Shown: positions 1-10,215 of the stretch, one piece after another
Numbering within the stretch: position 1 is the stretch's first letter
How the letters are laid out: the number at the start of each line of letters is the position of its first letter
Assembly: GCA_021205385.1 (NCBI GenBank)
Contig: JAJPXQ010000030.1
Location: 1 to 64,000 of the forward strand
Direction of reading: 5' to 3'
Source: Lachnospiraceae bacterium
GTDB taxonomy: Bacteria; Bacillota; Clostridia; Lachnospirales; Lachnospiraceae
Length of the DNA: 64,000 bases
Notes under the pieces: generated by a model
Database searches by the model: none
What the model saw: only the letters and a program-made list of their open reading frames with translations
Told to the model about the DNA's origin: nothing
Program-made: the position numbers and the translations under genes

Positions 1-1334
1 ATTTCGCTGGTGAGCAGGACATAATAGCCATCAAATTTCTCTTCTTCCCGGATCATATCTTCATCCAGTTCCAGGATGGATGAGGCAGTCAGGATTTCCC
101 CGGTTTCTTTATCATAATCTACTTTTTTTATATATTTGGCAGCACCATAGGAAGTTGCCCTTGTGTAGCTTCCCGGGTTGTTTGCAAGGTCTGTGGCTTT
201 CGCAAGCGCAGCAGCCCGGTCGACTTTTGCCTTTTTCGCGTATTTCTCACTCCAGAAAACGACCTGTTTTTCATCAACGGTTTTATCCATTTTTTTGCCG
301 GAAGTTGTAGTGACATGGATCGTGCGGGGGTATCGGCGGGACTTTCTTTTGTATTCTGCTCCAAGCCACTGGTAGCCTTCCTCATCAAGCACGTATTCCT
401 TCATGGATTTATCAGCGCCGCGCACAGACATACTGAATACATAGCCGTCCTTCGTGGGTGTATTGATTGTGTACCAGATGTTATCCCCGGTAGTCATTCC
501 TTTGTCTGCCACAGAAATGACCCTGCCAAGGCCAAACTGTTTCTTGATCCGCCCGAAGTTTGGGCGGTAAGTGAGACAGTCATTGGTGTTTCCGGGGAAC
601 AACTCATAGGTAATGGGAATCCCGTTATTATCCATGAACAGCCCCATCTGTACGATCGGGTTGGGACGGTGTTCTTTTGAAACACCTTTCCGCTTAAAGT
701 CATCCTGCTCATCCGATTCAAAGTAATAATTCGTCACATCATAATAGATCAGACTGGTATCCCTGCCATATTTTCCCCTGATCTTATCATTAAGCCAGAT
801 CTGGAGGTTTTCCCGATGTTTATTAAGGAAAGTCAGGCACCGGTAAACATCATCCAGGGAATAATCCGTTTTTTCAAAGAATATTTCCCTGTTTTCGTAG
901 GAAGATTTTTTGGAGGCAGGGAATAAAAGCCTGGAATAGACCAGCATCTTCATGATGGTATTTGCGTCGTATTGTTCTTTGGTGTGGCGCTGCCGATTGA
1001 TGAGGAACTTATTGATTTCAAGCTCATGGTAGATCTGGCTGAGCGCAGCATAGCCAAAGTTTTTCCGCAAAGCTGTGTCTGAAGTACAGAGCCTGTCAGA
1101 ATCGTAGAAAGTAAAGTTGATGGGAGCCTTGCGGGCTTTCTTTTCTTCTTTCAGCTGCTCCACGCGCTTCTGGAAATGAGCGATCGGGTCATCGTACTGC
1201 TTTTGCAGGTCATCGAGGTACCCCAGAGATTCTATGGTGATATGTTTTGCGTTTTGGGTAGCCTTATCATAATAGCTATCAGTAATGGACAGGTAAATAC
1301 GTCCGCTTTTTGTCTTGGATTGTTTTAAATACAT
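1..1334 (-). CDS. IS1634-family DDE transposase, C-terminus cut by the window edge
   Basis: The minus strand is open from an ATG at 1334 to the window start, about 444 codons. The N-terminus (MYLKQSKTKSGRIYLSI) and internal stretches such as SLIYYDVTNYYFES, SVADKGMTTGDN and EEKFDGYYVLLTSE are typical of IS1634/IS1549-group transposases. The aspartates of YYDVTNYYFE and VADKGM fit the first two acidic residues of the DDE site, and the glutamate should lie just beyond the edge. An AGGAAAGGA ribosome-binding site precedes the ATG. No internal stop or frameshift is seen, so the enzyme may be active. It moves the element by cut-and-paste or a related DDE reaction. Confidence 0.88.
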   Translation of the reverse strand, partial: MYLKQSKTKSGRIYLSITDSYYDKATQNAKHITIESLGYLDDLQKQYDDPIAHFQKRVEQLKEEKKARKAPINFTFYDSDRLCTSDTALRKNFGYAALSQIYHELEINKFLINRQRHTKEQYDANTIMKMLVYSRLLFPASKKSSYENREIFFEKTDYSLDDVYRCLTFLNKHRENLQIWLNDKIRGKYGRDTSLIYYDVTNYYFESDEQDDFKRKGVSKEHRPNPIVQMGLFMDNNGIPITYELFPGNTNDCLTYRPNFGRIKKQFGLGRVISVADKGMTTGDNIWYTINTPTKDGYVFSMSVRGADKSMKEYVLDEEGYQWLGAEYKRKSRRYPRTIHVTTTSGKKMDKTVDEKQVVFWSEKYAKKAKVDRAAALAKATDLANNPGSYTRATSYGAAKYIKKVDYDKETGEILTASSILELDEDMIREEEKFDGYYVLLTSE

Positions 1335-1492
1335 GATATAGTATTCCTTTCCTGGATATAATACTAATTATACCACAAAACTCAATAGTACGCAATATAA
1401 AAAAGTCAAAATTTAGAAATAAAAATGGCTTGAAACTATAGAAAAATCAATGTTTCAAGCTAGATTTAAAATATATGTTGTTGCAAAACTAT
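1..1492 (-). mobile_element. IS1634-family insertion sequence, right part, truncated by the window edge
   Basis: The transposase gene and about 160 bp beyond its start codon form one insertion sequence. The outer end is placed near 1492 because a VanZ-like reading frame is intact up to 1493 and loses its sense there. A hairpin (1428-1436 pairing with 1452-1460) lies between the end and the transposase start. The other end and the target duplication lie outside the window, so the boundary is inferred from the broken host gene. Confidence 0.7.
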
Positions 1493-1579
1493 GGAAAAAG
1501 AGAAGATCAGGCACATCATGCCGATCGCCGGCAGAAAGGAAAAGGGCTTTAAAAGCGCCCGTAAAAATGTTCTTATCAT
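1466..1579 (-). pseudogene. VanZ-like membrane protein, N-terminal fragment interrupted by the IS
   Basis: From an ATG at 1579, with a good AAGGAG site upstream, the minus strand encodes MIRTFLRALLKPFSFLPAIG and then MMCLIFSFS. This resembles the first transmembrane segment of Lachnospiraceae VanZ-family proteins. After FSFS (about 1493) the frame enters IS sequence and stops at 1466. I read it as a gene cut by the IS1634-family insertion, with the rest of the gene beyond the left edge. VanZ-like proteins are small membrane proteins with poorly defined roles, some linked to glycopeptide tolerance. The family call rests on about 29 residues. Confidence 0.55.
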
Positions 1580-1638
1580 ATAGAAGAATCTCCTTCGTCA
1601 AAATCAAATTTGCCTCATCATAGCACGAAAAATACCGC

Positions 1639-1667
1639 TTGACAAGGAGAGAGGTATTTTATATAAT
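1639..1667 (+). promoter_or_regulatory. Consensus sigma-A promoter of the str operon
   Basis: TTGACA at 1639-1644 and TATAAT at 1662-1667 are separated by exactly 17 bp, a perfect consensus. It lies about 87 bp upstream of rpsL and fits strong constitutive transcription of ribosomal genes. Confidence 0.85.
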
Positions 1668-1753
1668 AATCAAGCATGCGTGCAGATGTACGCATGTATT
1701 TTCAGCGAGTCTGAAAAACAGCAGTCACCCACATCATACAGGAGGTGAAAGGA

Positions 1754-2176
1754 ATGCCAACATTCAACCAGTTAGTCAGAAAGGGAAGGAAGACCTCTGT
1801 CAAGAAGTCCACGGCCCCGGCTCTGCAGAAGGGATACAACTCCCTGAAAAAGAGACCGATTGACGCGTCCTCACCGCAGAAGCGCGGCGTGTGCACAGCT
1901 GTCAAGACCGCGACTCCGAAGAAGCCGAACTCCGCGCTTCGTAAGATCGCCAGGGTACGTCTTTCCAACGGTATCGAGGTTACCAGCTACATTCCCGGAG
2001 AAGGTCACAACCTTCAGGAGCACAGCGTTGTGCTGATCCGCGGAGGCAGGGTAAAGGATCTGCCTGGTACCAGATATCACATTGTCCGTGGTACACTGGA
2101 TACGGCAGGTGTCGCGAAGAGACGCCAGGCGCGTTCCAAATACGGCGCAAAGCGCCCCAAAGACGCTAAGAAGTAA
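1754..2176 (+). CDS. rpsL: 30S ribosomal protein S12
   Basis: S12 sits at the decoding centre of the 30S subunit and affects translational accuracy. The 140-residue product starts [13 protein letters not shown] and contains [18 protein letters not shown] and [20 protein letters not shown], hallmark S12 blocks. The lysine in KKPNSA, often mutated in streptomycin-resistant strains, is unchanged. The ATG at 1754 follows GGAGGTGAAAGGA; a GTG at 1745 lies inside that ribosome-binding site and is rejected. The longer loop between the N-terminus and KRGVCTAV is usual for Firmicutes. It is the first gene of the str operon, downstream of a consensus promoter. Confidence 0.98.
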   Translation: MPTFNQLVRKGRKTSVKKSTAPALQKGYNSLKKRPIDASSPQKRGVCTAVKTATPKKPNSALRKIARVRLSNGIEVTSYIPGEGHNLQEHSVVLIRGGRVKDLPGTRYHIVRGTLDTAGVAKRRQARSKYGAKRPKDAKK

Positions 2177-2349
2177 GATTACAAAAGTATCCACAAACAG
2201 AACTATGATTGTTGGCAGCGCGTAAGCGATGCCTTATGCCGGGGTTCATCAGAGAACCTGTGACTGCGGGGTTTTTTAAGATCGAGGAATACCGGGCATG
2301 GACACACGTAGAACGACACATGTGAGTACCGATGAATTAAAAAGTGAAT

Positions 2350-2864
<515 letters not shown>

Positions 2865-2896
2865 ACGAGGCAGTTTAACAAGGAGGAATTTTTCCA

Positions 2897-5014
2897 ATGG
2901 CCGGAAGAGAATATCCGTTGGAGAGAACCAGGAATATCGGGATTATGGCTCATATCGACGCGGGCAAGACCACGCTGACCGAGCGTATCCTGTACTATAC
3001 TGGCGTGAATTATAAGATCGGAGAGACTCACGAGGGCACTGCTACCATGGACTGGATGGAGCAGGAGCAGGAGAGAGGTATCACGATTACTTCCGCCGCT
3101 ACGACCTGTCACTGGACGCTGCAGGAACACTGCAAGGCAAAACCGGGCGCGCTCGAGCATCGTATCAATATCATCGACACCCCGGGCCATGTGGACTTTA
3201 CCGTAGAGGTGGAGCGTTCCCTTCGTGTGCTGGACGGCGCTGTGGGCGTCTTCTGTGCGAAGGGCGGTGTCGAGCCTCAGTCTGAGAATGTATGGCGTCA
3301 GGCTGACACCTACAATGTACCGCGTATGGCTTTCATCAATAAGATGGACATCCTCGGTGCGGATTTCTACAATGCCGTGGACATGATCAGGACCCGTCTG
3401 GGCAAGAACGCGATCTGTCTGCAGCTGCCGATCGGCAAGGAAGACGATTTCAAGGGAATCATCGACCTGTTCGAGATGAAGGCTTATATTTACAATGACG
3501 ACAAGGGCGAGGACATCTCCATCGTCGATATCCCGGAGGATATGGTGGATGATGCGGAGCTGTATCACACCGAACTTGTGGAGAAGATCTGTGAGCTGGA
3601 CGATGACCTGATGGCGCAGTATCTGGATGATGTGGAGCCTTCTGTAGAAGACATGAAGGCGGTCCTGAGAAAGGCCACCTGTGAGTGCACCGCCGTTCCG
3701 GTATGCTGCGGCAGCGCGTACCGCAACAAGGGCGTGCAGAAGCTCCTGGACGCAATCCTTGAGTTCATGCCGGCGCCGACGGACATCCCGTCGATCAAGG
3801 GCACGGATATGGATGGCAATGAGATCGAGAGACATTCCTCCGATGAGGAGCCTTTCGCAGCTCTGGCGTTCAAGATCATGACCGATCCTTTTGTCGGCAA
3901 GCTGGCGTTCTTCCGTGTATATTCCGGAACGATGAACTCCGGTTCCTATGTATACAACTCGACGAAGCAGAAGAAGGAGCGCGTAGGCCGTATTCTTCAG
4001 ATGCATGCGAACAAGAGACAGGAGCTCGACAAGGTGTACTCCGGCGATATTGCCGCTGCGGTCGGATTCAAGCTGACCACGACCGGCGACACGATCTGTG
4101 ATGAGCAGCATCCGGTCATTCTGGAGTCCATGGAGTTCCCGGAGCCGGTTATCGAGCTCGCGATCGAGCCGAAGACCAAGGCCGGTCAGGGCAAGCTGGG
4201 CGAGTCTCTCGCGAAGCTGGCCGAGGAGGATCCGACCTTCCGCGCGCACACCAATCCGGAGACCGGACAGACGATCATCGCCGGTATGGGCGAGCTCCAT
4301 CTGGAGATCATCGTAGACCGTCTGCTGCGTGAGTTCAAGGTTGAGGCCAATGTTGGTGCGCCGCAGGTTGCCTACAAGGAGACCATCACGAAGCCGGCGG
4401 ATGTGGACAGCAAGTACGCAAAGCAGTCCGGCGGACGTGGACAGTATGGTCACTGCAAGGTCAAGTTTGAGCCGATGGATGCGAACGCGGAGGAGACTTA
4501 TACCTTCGAGTCGACGGTTGTCGGCGGTGCGATCCCGAAGGAGTATATCCAGCCTGTGAGCGAGGGTATCGAGGAGGCTATGAAGTCCGGCATTCTCGGC
4601 GGCTTCCCGGTGGTCGGCATCCATGCGAACGTCTACGACGGTTCCTACCACGAGGTCGACTCTTCTGAGATGGCATTCCACATTGCGGGTTCTCTGGCAT
4701 TCAAGGAAGCGATGAAGCAGGCTGCTCCGATTCTGCTCGAACCGATCATGAAGGTCGAGGTCACGACTCCCGAGGATTACATGGGAGACGTTATCGGCGA
4801 CATCAACTCCCGCCGCGGACACATCGAAGGCATGGAGGATATCGGCGGAGGCAAGATGATCAAGGGCTATGTGCCGCTGGCTGAGATGTTCGGCTATGCG
4901 ACTGATCTGCGTTCGAAGACGCAGGGCCGCGGCAACTATTCGATGTTCTTTGAAAAGTATGAGCCGGTGCCGAAGAGCGTGCAGGAGAAGGTTCTGGCCG
5001 CAAAGGCGAAATAG
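2897..5014 (+). CDS. fusA: Elongation factor G
   Basis: EF-G is the GTPase that drives ribosomal translocation and, with RRF, ribosome recycling. The 705-residue protein has the G1 motif AHIDAGKTT (18-26), the switch I motif [13 protein letters not shown] near residue 92 and NKMD near 147, followed by domains II-V at normal length. The C-terminal [12 protein letters not shown] segment is typical. An AAGGAGGA site at 2879-2886 precedes the ATG. It lies 32 bp after rpsG, so it is cotranscribed. Two other EF-G-superfamily GTPases occur in this window (a TetM-like fusion and TypA), and this one is clearly the housekeeping factor. Confidence 0.98.
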   Translation: MAGREYPLERTRNIGIMAHIDAGKTTLTERILYYTGVNYKIGETHEGTATMDWMEQEQERGITITSAATTCHWTLQEHCKAKPGALEHRINIIDTPGHVDFTVEVERSLRVLDGAVGVFCAKGGVEPQSENVWRQADTYNVPRMAFINKMDILGADFYNAVDMIRTRLGKNAICLQLPIGKEDDFKGIIDLFEMKAYIYNDDKGEDISIVDIPEDMVDDAELYHTELVEKICELDDDLMAQYLDDVEPSVEDMKAVLRKATCECTAVPVCCGSAYRNKGVQKLLDAILEFMPAPTDIPSIKGTDMDGNEIERHSSDEEPFAALAFKIMTDPFVGKLAFFRVYSGTMNSGSYVYNSTKQKKERVGRILQMHANKRQELDKVYSGDIAAAVGFKLTTTGDTICDEQHPVILESMEFPEPVIELAIEPKTKAGQGKLGESLAKLAEEDPTFRAHTNPETGQTIIAGMGELHLEIIVDRLLREFKVEANVGAPQVAYKETITKPADVDSKYAKQSGGRGQYGHCKVKFEPMDANAEETYTFESTVVGGAIPKEYIQPVSEGIEEAMKSGILGGFPVVGIHANVYDGSYHEVDSSEMAFHIAGSLAFKEAMKQAAPILLEPIMKVEVTTPEDYMGDVIGDINSRRGHIEGMEDIGGGKMIKGYVPLAEMFGYATDLRSKTQGRGNYSMFFEKYEPVPKSVQEKVLAAKAK

Positions 5015-5018
5015 GGGC

Positions 5019-5047
5019 TTGCAAAATCAGCCTGTTTGAAATATAAT
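5019..5047 (+). promoter_or_regulatory. Internal promoter of tuf
   Basis: TTGCAA at 5019-5024 and TATAAT at 5042-5047 are separated by 17 bp, in the gap between fusA and tuf. It would give EF-Tu extra transcription beyond the str operon message. Confidence 0.7.
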
Positions 5048-5101
5048 CAACCATAGTGAAAAAAATCGAAGAGATATCTGTTTAAGGAGGAAAACAAGAA
5101 A

Positions 5102-6289
5102 ATGGCAAAGCAGAAATTTGACAGATCGAAGACCCATTGCAATATTGGTACTATCGGTCACGTAGACCATGGTAAAACCACTCTGACCGCGGCGATCACG
5201 AGAGTTCTCGCTGAGAGAGTTCCGGGCAACTCCTTCACCGAGTTTGATAAGATCGACAAGGCTCCGGAGGAGAGAGAGCGTGGAATCACGATCTCTACCG
5301 CTCACGTGGAGTACTCCACTGAGAAGAGACATTATGCGCATGTTGACTGCCCAGGCCACGCGGACTATGTCAAGAACATGATCACCGGTGCTGCGCAGAT
5401 GGACGGCGCGATCCTGGTTGTCGCCGCTACCGACGGTGTGATGGCGCAGACCAAGGAGCACATCCTTCTGTCCCGTCAGGTTGGCGTTCCGTATATCATC
5501 GTCTTCCTGAACAAGTGCGACATGGTGGACGACGACGAGCTGATCGAGCTTGTTGAGATGGAAGTTACCGAGCAGCTCGAGGAGTACGGCTTCACGGATT
5601 GCCCGATCATCAAGGGTTCCGCTCTGAAGGCTCTGGAAGATCCGAGCAGCGAGTGGGCTGACAGCATCATGGAGCTGATGAACACGGTTGACGAGTATAT
5701 CCCGGATCCGGAGCGCGATAAGGATAAGCCGTTCCTGATGCCGGTTGAGGATGTCTTCACGATCACCGGCCGCGGCACCGTGGCTACGGGCCGTGTGGAG
5801 CGTGGTACGCTGCATCTGAACGAGGAAGTCGAGATCGTCGGCGTGAAGGAAGAGACCCGTAAGACGGTTGCTACTGGTATCGAGATGTTCCGTAAGCTCC
5901 TTGACGAGGCGCAGGCTGGTGACAACATTGGTGTCCTGCTTCGTGGTGTCCAGAGAACGGATATCGTTCGTGGACAGGTTATCGCAAAGCCGGGCAGCGT
6001 GACCTGCCATACCAAGTTCACCGCTCAGGTGTACGTTCTGACGAAGGATGAGGGTGGCCGTCATACGCCGTTCTTCAACAACTATCGTCCGCAGTTCTAT
6101 TTCAGAACGACCGACGTGACCGGCGTCTGCAATCTTCCGGAGGGCACTGAGATGTGCATGCCGGGCGACAACGTCGAGATGACCATCGAGCTGATCCACC
6201 CGATCGCTATGGAGCAGGGTCTTACCTTCGCTATCCGCGAGGGCGGCAGAACTGTTGGCTCGGGCCGTGTGGCTTCGATCATCGAGTAA
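5102..6289 (+). CDS. tuf: Elongation factor Tu
   Basis: EF-Tu delivers aminoacyl-tRNA to the ribosomal A site as a GTP complex. The 395-residue protein has GHVDHGKTT (18-26), [24 protein letters not shown] at 137-140 and the C-terminal [10 protein letters not shown] block. Length and domains are normal. AAGGAGG precedes the ATG. It is the last gene of the str operon and has its own promoter at 5019-5047, with a strong terminator just downstream. Confidence 0.98.
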   Translation: MAKQKFDRSKTHCNIGTIGHVDHGKTTLTAAITRVLAERVPGNSFTEFDKIDKAPEERERGITISTAHVEYSTEKRHYAHVDCPGHADYVKNMITGAAQMDGAILVVAATDGVMAQTKEHILLSRQVGVPYIIVFLNKCDMVDDDELIELVEMEVTEQLEEYGFTDCPIIKGSALKALEDPSSEWADSIMELMNTVDEYIPDPERDKDKPFLMPVEDVFTITGRGTVATGRVERGTLHLNEEVEIVGVKEETRKTVATGIEMFRKLLDEAQAGDNIGVLLRGVQRTDIVRGQVIAKPGSVTCHTKFTAQVYVLTKDEGGRHTPFFNNYRPQFYFRTTDVTGVCNLPEGTEMCMPGDNVEMTIELIHPIAMEQGLTFAIREGGRTVGSGRVASIIE

Positions 6290-6307
6290 TCTGTAAATAT
6301 GTACTTT

Positions 6308-6337
6308 TCAGCCCTCTGGCAACAGAGGGCTGATTTT
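6308..6337 (+). terminator. Rho-independent terminator of the str operon
   Basis: A perfect 11-bp stem (TCAGCCCTCTG/CAGAGGGCTGA) with a GCAA tetraloop is followed by TTTT. Confidence 0.9.
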
Positions 6338-6370
6338 GTATAACAGTTCAGAACAGGGGAAAGGAAGGCT

Positions 6371-8959
6371 ATGGCGGCGTTTGAGAAGGTGAAATCCGGG
6401 TTTCCGAGCGTAGATGAAGCGCTGGATTATATCCGGCTGGGCGACAATGTGGTGTTGCAGGTCAGCAGCATTGAGGAATTCCGTTTTTTCGTGGAGCCCT
6501 ATGTACGGCAGGCGAAGGAGGACAAGCGTCGGCTTGTCTATTTCCGTTTTGCGGGACATGAGCCGCTGGTGGCAGAGGATGATGCTGTATGGTATTGCCT
6601 TGACCCGGCGGAGGGGTTTGAGCAGTTTGCAATCAAGGTGCATCGCCTGATCGAGCAGGAGGGTTACGACGTATTCTACGTCTTTGACTGTCTTTCGGAG
6701 CTGCAGGGCGCGTGGGCGGCCGATCTGATGATGGGAAATTTCTTCTGTGTAACCTGTCCGTTCCTTTTCAAACTTGATACGGTGGCCTTCTTCCCGGTGA
6801 TCCGCGGACGGCACTCCTATGAGACGATCGCGCGGATTCAGGAGACGACGCAGCTTTTCCTTGATATTTACTCGGATGAGGAGAATATGTACCTGCATCC
6901 GGTGAAAGTCTGGAATCGCTACTCGGCGACGATGTTCCTGCCGCACCGCGCAAAGCGCAGCGATGGAGTGTTTAAAACACTGACGGACGCGGTTGGCATG
7001 AGCCGCTATTACGCGGTCGTGGGACAGTATCTGAGCAGTGAGGATCAGAACCTCGACAGCTGGGAGCGTTATTTCCAGAAATGCCAGCGGGAGTCTGCGT
7101 CGATGGATACGGAGGAGATCCACGCGGAGCTCTGTCGGATGATGATGACAAAGGACGCGCATGTGGCACGGCTTTTCGAAAAATTTTACAGTCTGGAGGA
7201 CTATCTGAAGGTCAAACGCCGGATGATCGGCAGCGGGCGCATCGGCGGAAAATCCTGCGGCATGCTGCTCTCCCGCAGCATTGTCGAGAACTGCCTGCCC
7301 GATGTACGCTGGCGGCTCGAACCGCATGACTCCTTCTTTATTGGCGATCATGTCTTCTATACCTATCTCGTATTTAACGGACTCTGGGATCTGCATATCG
7401 CCCAGAAGGACGGAAAGGGTTACTATGAGCTCGGCGAAAAGCTGTCGGAGGGAATCCTGTCAGGCGAATTTCCGGACAATATCCGCGTGGAACTGCGCAG
7501 AATGCTGGAATACTTCGGGCAGGCTCCGATTATTGTCCGGTCGAGCAGTATTCTGGAAGATGGTTTCGGAAATGCCTTTGCCGGAAAATACGAGTCCGTG
7601 TTCTGTGCCAATCAGGGCAGTGATGAAGAGCGCCTTGAGAAGCTGGAGGCCGCTATCCGGACGGTATATGCGAGTACGGTTGACGCTTCGGCGCTGGAGT
7701 ACCGCGCGGCCAGGGGACTCGACACGGTCGAGGAACAGATGGCAATTCTGGTGCAGCGTGTGTCGGGCTCGCTGCATGGCGATTACCTGTTCCCGTCTGC
7801 GGCGGGAGTTGGCTATTCCTATGACACGTACGGCTGGAGCAAAAATATGGATCCGCAGAAGGGCATGCTGCGTATGGTGCTCGGTCTGGGCACACGCGCT
7901 GTGGACCGGACAGACCGGGATTACCCCCGTATTATCCATATCGACCAGCCGGAGCACAGTTATCTCACGACGATGGACGAGAGAGTGCGCTTCTCCCAGC
8001 GAGTCGTGGATGTCATTGATCTGAAGAAAAACGCGCTGGTAGAGATCCCGCTCGATGATGTGGTGAATGTGACGCCCGTGTGGTACCACACGCTGGTGAT
8101 GGAACACGATTACGAGGTGGAACGAAGGCTCTATGACCGCGGCATCCAGCGGGAAGTCTGCTTTGGAACCTGCCGCGGCTATGTGCAGGATAAGCAGTTC
8201 CTGTCCGATATGGAGCAGATTCTGTCCGTACTGCAGCGGGAGTACACCTATCCGGTTGATATCGAATTTACGGTAAATTCCAACAAGAATAAGGAGTATG
8301 TCATCTGCCTTCTACAGTGCCGTCCGCTCCAGACCTTTTCCGCGCAGTCGCATGTCGAGATTCCGGAGGTGCCGCGAGAGCACACTCTGTTCCACACGCA
8401 CGATGCTTCGATGGGACTTCCGCAGGATAAGGTGATCGATGAGATCGTCTTTGTCGACGCGGCGGCCTACTACGCCTATCCCTATGCGAGGAAGGCGACG
8501 GTGGCGGCGCTGCTGACCGATATTAATCTGAGTTACCGGGACAGCGGGAAACACGTGCTTCTGATGGTCCCGGGGCGGATCGGCACCTCCTCGCCGGAGC
8601 TGGGCATTCCGGTCAAGTTCTCCGGTATCTCAAACTTCTGTGCGATCGTGGAGACAGACGAGGAGGATTCCCTCTACGCGCCGGAGCTGTCGTTCGGCAG
8701 TCATATGTTCCAGGATCTGGTGGAGGCGGAGATCTTCTACACGGCGCTGTTTCATGTGACGAAGGAAGATGAGCAGAAGAGGACTGCGTTTTTCGAAACA
8801 TGCGGGACGCAGCGCGCGCTGCCGGAGCAGTTCGAGGAGCTGTCCCACATGGTAAAGATCTATAGTTTTGAAGAGAAAAATCTGAAGCTGTACTATGATA
8901 TCAAGAGCGGTGAGACGCTGTGTGCGCTGGCACCGGATCAGAGTGTCTTCAGTTCATAA
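6371..8959 (+). CDS. PEP/pyruvate-binding (PPDK N-terminal) domain protein
   Basis: The 862-residue protein carries the ATP-grasp-like PEP/pyruvate-binding domain of PPDK and PEP synthase from about residue 280 on (KRRMIGSGRIGGKSCGMLLS, later PIIVRSSSILEDGFGNAFAGK). The first 250 residues resemble a degenerate KaiC/RAD55-like ATPase fold; I see no clear Walker A there. The phosphohistidine swivel domain and C-terminal TIM barrel of true PPDK/PpsA are absent, so it cannot run the full dikinase reaction alone. The ATG at 6371 follows GGAAAGGAAGG. It overlaps the convergent DUF362 gene by 22 bp. The cellular role is unknown. Confidence 0.8.
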   Translation: MAAFEKVKSGFPSVDEALDYIRLGDNVVLQVSSIEEFRFFVEPYVRQAKEDKRRLVYFRFAGHEPLVAEDDAVWYCLDPAEGFEQFAIKVHRLIEQEGYDVFYVFDCLSELQGAWAADLMMGNFFCVTCPFLFKLDTVAFFPVIRGRHSYETIARIQETTQLFLDIYSDEENMYLHPVKVWNRYSATMFLPHRAKRSDGVFKTLTDAVGMSRYYAVVGQYLSSEDQNLDSWERYFQKCQRESASMDTEEIHAELCRMMMTKDAHVARLFEKFYSLEDYLKVKRRMIGSGRIGGKSCGMLLSRSIVENCLPDVRWRLEPHDSFFIGDHVFYTYLVFNGLWDLHIAQKDGKGYYELGEKLSEGILSGEFPDNIRVELRRMLEYFGQAPIIVRSSSILEDGFGNAFAGKYESVFCANQGSDEERLEKLEAAIRTVYASTVDASALEYRAARGLDTVEEQMAILVQRVSGSLHGDYLFPSAAGVGYSYDTYGWSKNMDPQKGMLRMVLGLGTRAVDRTDRDYPRIIHIDQPEHSYLTTMDERVRFSQRVVDVIDLKKNALVEIPLDDVVNVTPVWYHTLVMEHDYEVERRLYDRGIQREVCFGTCRGYVQDKQFLSDMEQILSVLQREYTYPVDIEFTVNSNKNKEYVICLLQCRPLQTFSAQSHVEIPEVPREHTLFHTHDASMGLPQDKVIDEIVFVDAAAYYAYPYARKATVAALLTDINLSYRDSGKHVLLMVPGRIGTSSPELGIPVKFSGISNFCAIVETDEEDSLYAPELSFGSHMFQDLVEAEIFYTALFHVTKEDEQKRTAFFETCGTQRALPEQFEELSHMVKIYSFEEKNLKLYYDIKSGETLCALAPDQSVFSS

Positions 8960-10059
8960 GAGCGTGTGCCAAGTCCGATCTTCTCCGCCTGATCCAGCGT
9001 GGCCTTCCATTCAATATTGGGGTTGCTGTCCTTGAAATGATCGTGGTGGCATTCCCAGTCGGCTCTTGCAAGATGGTCGCTGAGCTGGCTGTTCGGCAGT
9101 GGCTGCGCGGCGAGGCAGGCGTCGGCACAGGCCTGGTCGAGCGCGACCGGGTCGAAGCTGGCGAACATGCCGAGATCCGGCAGGATCGGAGCATCGTTCT
9201 CCCCATGACAGTCGCAGTTCGGACTGACGTCCTGTACGAGCGCGATGTGGAAGCAGGGGCGTCCGTGGCATACAGCCTGCGCGTATTCGGCCATCTTGCG
9301 GTCAAGCAGCTCATTTGCACTGTCATTGTCATTATAAACGGCGTCGTAGCTGCATGCGCCAATGCAGCGGCCGCAGCCCTTGCACTTGTCATAGTCGATG
9401 ACTGCTTTTTTATCCGGATAAGAGATCGCATCACTGCCGCATTCTTTCGCACAGCGGCGGCATCCGCGGCACAGTTCGGCGGCGATAGCGGGCTTTCCGC
9501 TTTTGTGCTGTTCCATCTTACCGGCCCGGCTGCCGCAGCCCATGCCGATATTCTTGATCGCGCCGCCGAAGCCGGTCGCCTCATGCCCCTTGAAGTGTGT
9601 GAGGCTGATAAAAATGTCGGCATCCATGATGGCGCGCCCGATCTTTGCGGTTCTGCAGTATTCGCCGCCGACCACAGGGACTTCTACTTCGTCGGTTCCG
9701 CGCAGCCCGTCGCCGATGATGATCTGGCAGCCGGTTGTGATGGTGTTGAAGCCGTTCAGGTTCGCGCAGTCCATATGTTCCAGCGCGTTCTTGCGGCTTC
9801 CCGGATATAACGTATTGCAGTCGGTGAGGAAGGGCATCCCGCCCTGTTCCTTACAAAGATCCGCGACTACTTTTGCGTAGTTGGGCCGAAGGAAGGCCAG
9901 ATTGCCAAGCTCACCGAAGTGCATCTTGATCGCGACGAATTTGCCGTCCATGTCGATATTGCGGATGCCGGCGGCCGTACACAGACGGCGCAGTTTATCC
10001 AGCTGACTGGTACCGACAGGACATCGAAAGTCTGTGAAATAGACTGTTGATTTTTCCAT
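8938..10059 (-). CDS. DUF362 domain protein with a 4Fe-4S ferredoxin domain
   Basis: The 373-residue protein has a DUF362 core (VAIKMHFGELGN near the start, then SLTHFKGHEATGFGGAIKNIGMG) and a two-cluster ferredoxin insert (CRGCRRCAKECG and CKGCGRCIGAC). Such proteins are common in anaerobes and are probably cytoplasmic iron-sulfur proteins of unknown reaction. An upstream in-frame ATG at 10095 exists, but the ATG at 10059 follows AAGGAGG at good distance and begins MEKSTVYFTDFR like its homologues. Its 3' end overlaps the preceding convergent gene. Confidence 0.88.
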   Translation of the reverse strand: MEKSTVYFTDFRCPVGTSQLDKLRRLCTAAGIRNIDMDGKFVAIKMHFGELGNLAFLRPNYAKVVADLCKEQGGMPFLTDCNTLYPGSRKNALEHMDCANLNGFNTITTGCQIIIGDGLRGTDEVEVPVVGGEYCRTAKIGRAIMDADIFISLTHFKGHEATGFGGAIKNIGMGCGSRAGKMEQHKSGKPAIAAELCRGCRRCAKECGSDAISYPDKKAVIDYDKCKGCGRCIGACSYDAVYNDNDSANELLDRKMAEYAQAVCHGRPCFHIALVQDVSPNCDCHGENDAPILPDLGMFASFDPVALDQACADACLAAQPLPNSQLSDHLARADWECHHDHFKDSNPNIEWKATLDQAEKIGLGTRSYELKTL

Positions 10060-10148
10060 TTTGTAATGCCTCCTTGATAATAATGAATCAATCATAGCAT
10101 AGATTTTGTGGAAATTCTACCGCAAAAAAGAAGACACGGCACATATAT

Positions 10149-10178
10149 TTTGACGCGGCGGAAGAAATCTACTATAAT
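10149..10178 (+). promoter_or_regulatory. Promoter of the glycogen debranching gene
   Basis: TTGACG at 10149-10154 and TATAAT at 10173-10178 are 18 bp apart. The promoter lies downstream of an in-frame ATG at 10108, which rules that ATG out as the start of the next gene. Confidence 0.75.
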
Positions 10179-10215
10179 AAAAAAGGCTCTACGACAAAAT
10201 AATGGAGGGGAAGAC

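Noticed and set aside
10108..10215. N-terminal extension of the glycogen debranching enzyme from the ATG at 10108
   Set aside because: A good promoter at 10149-10178 lies after that ATG, and a strong ribosome-binding site precedes the TTG at 10216.
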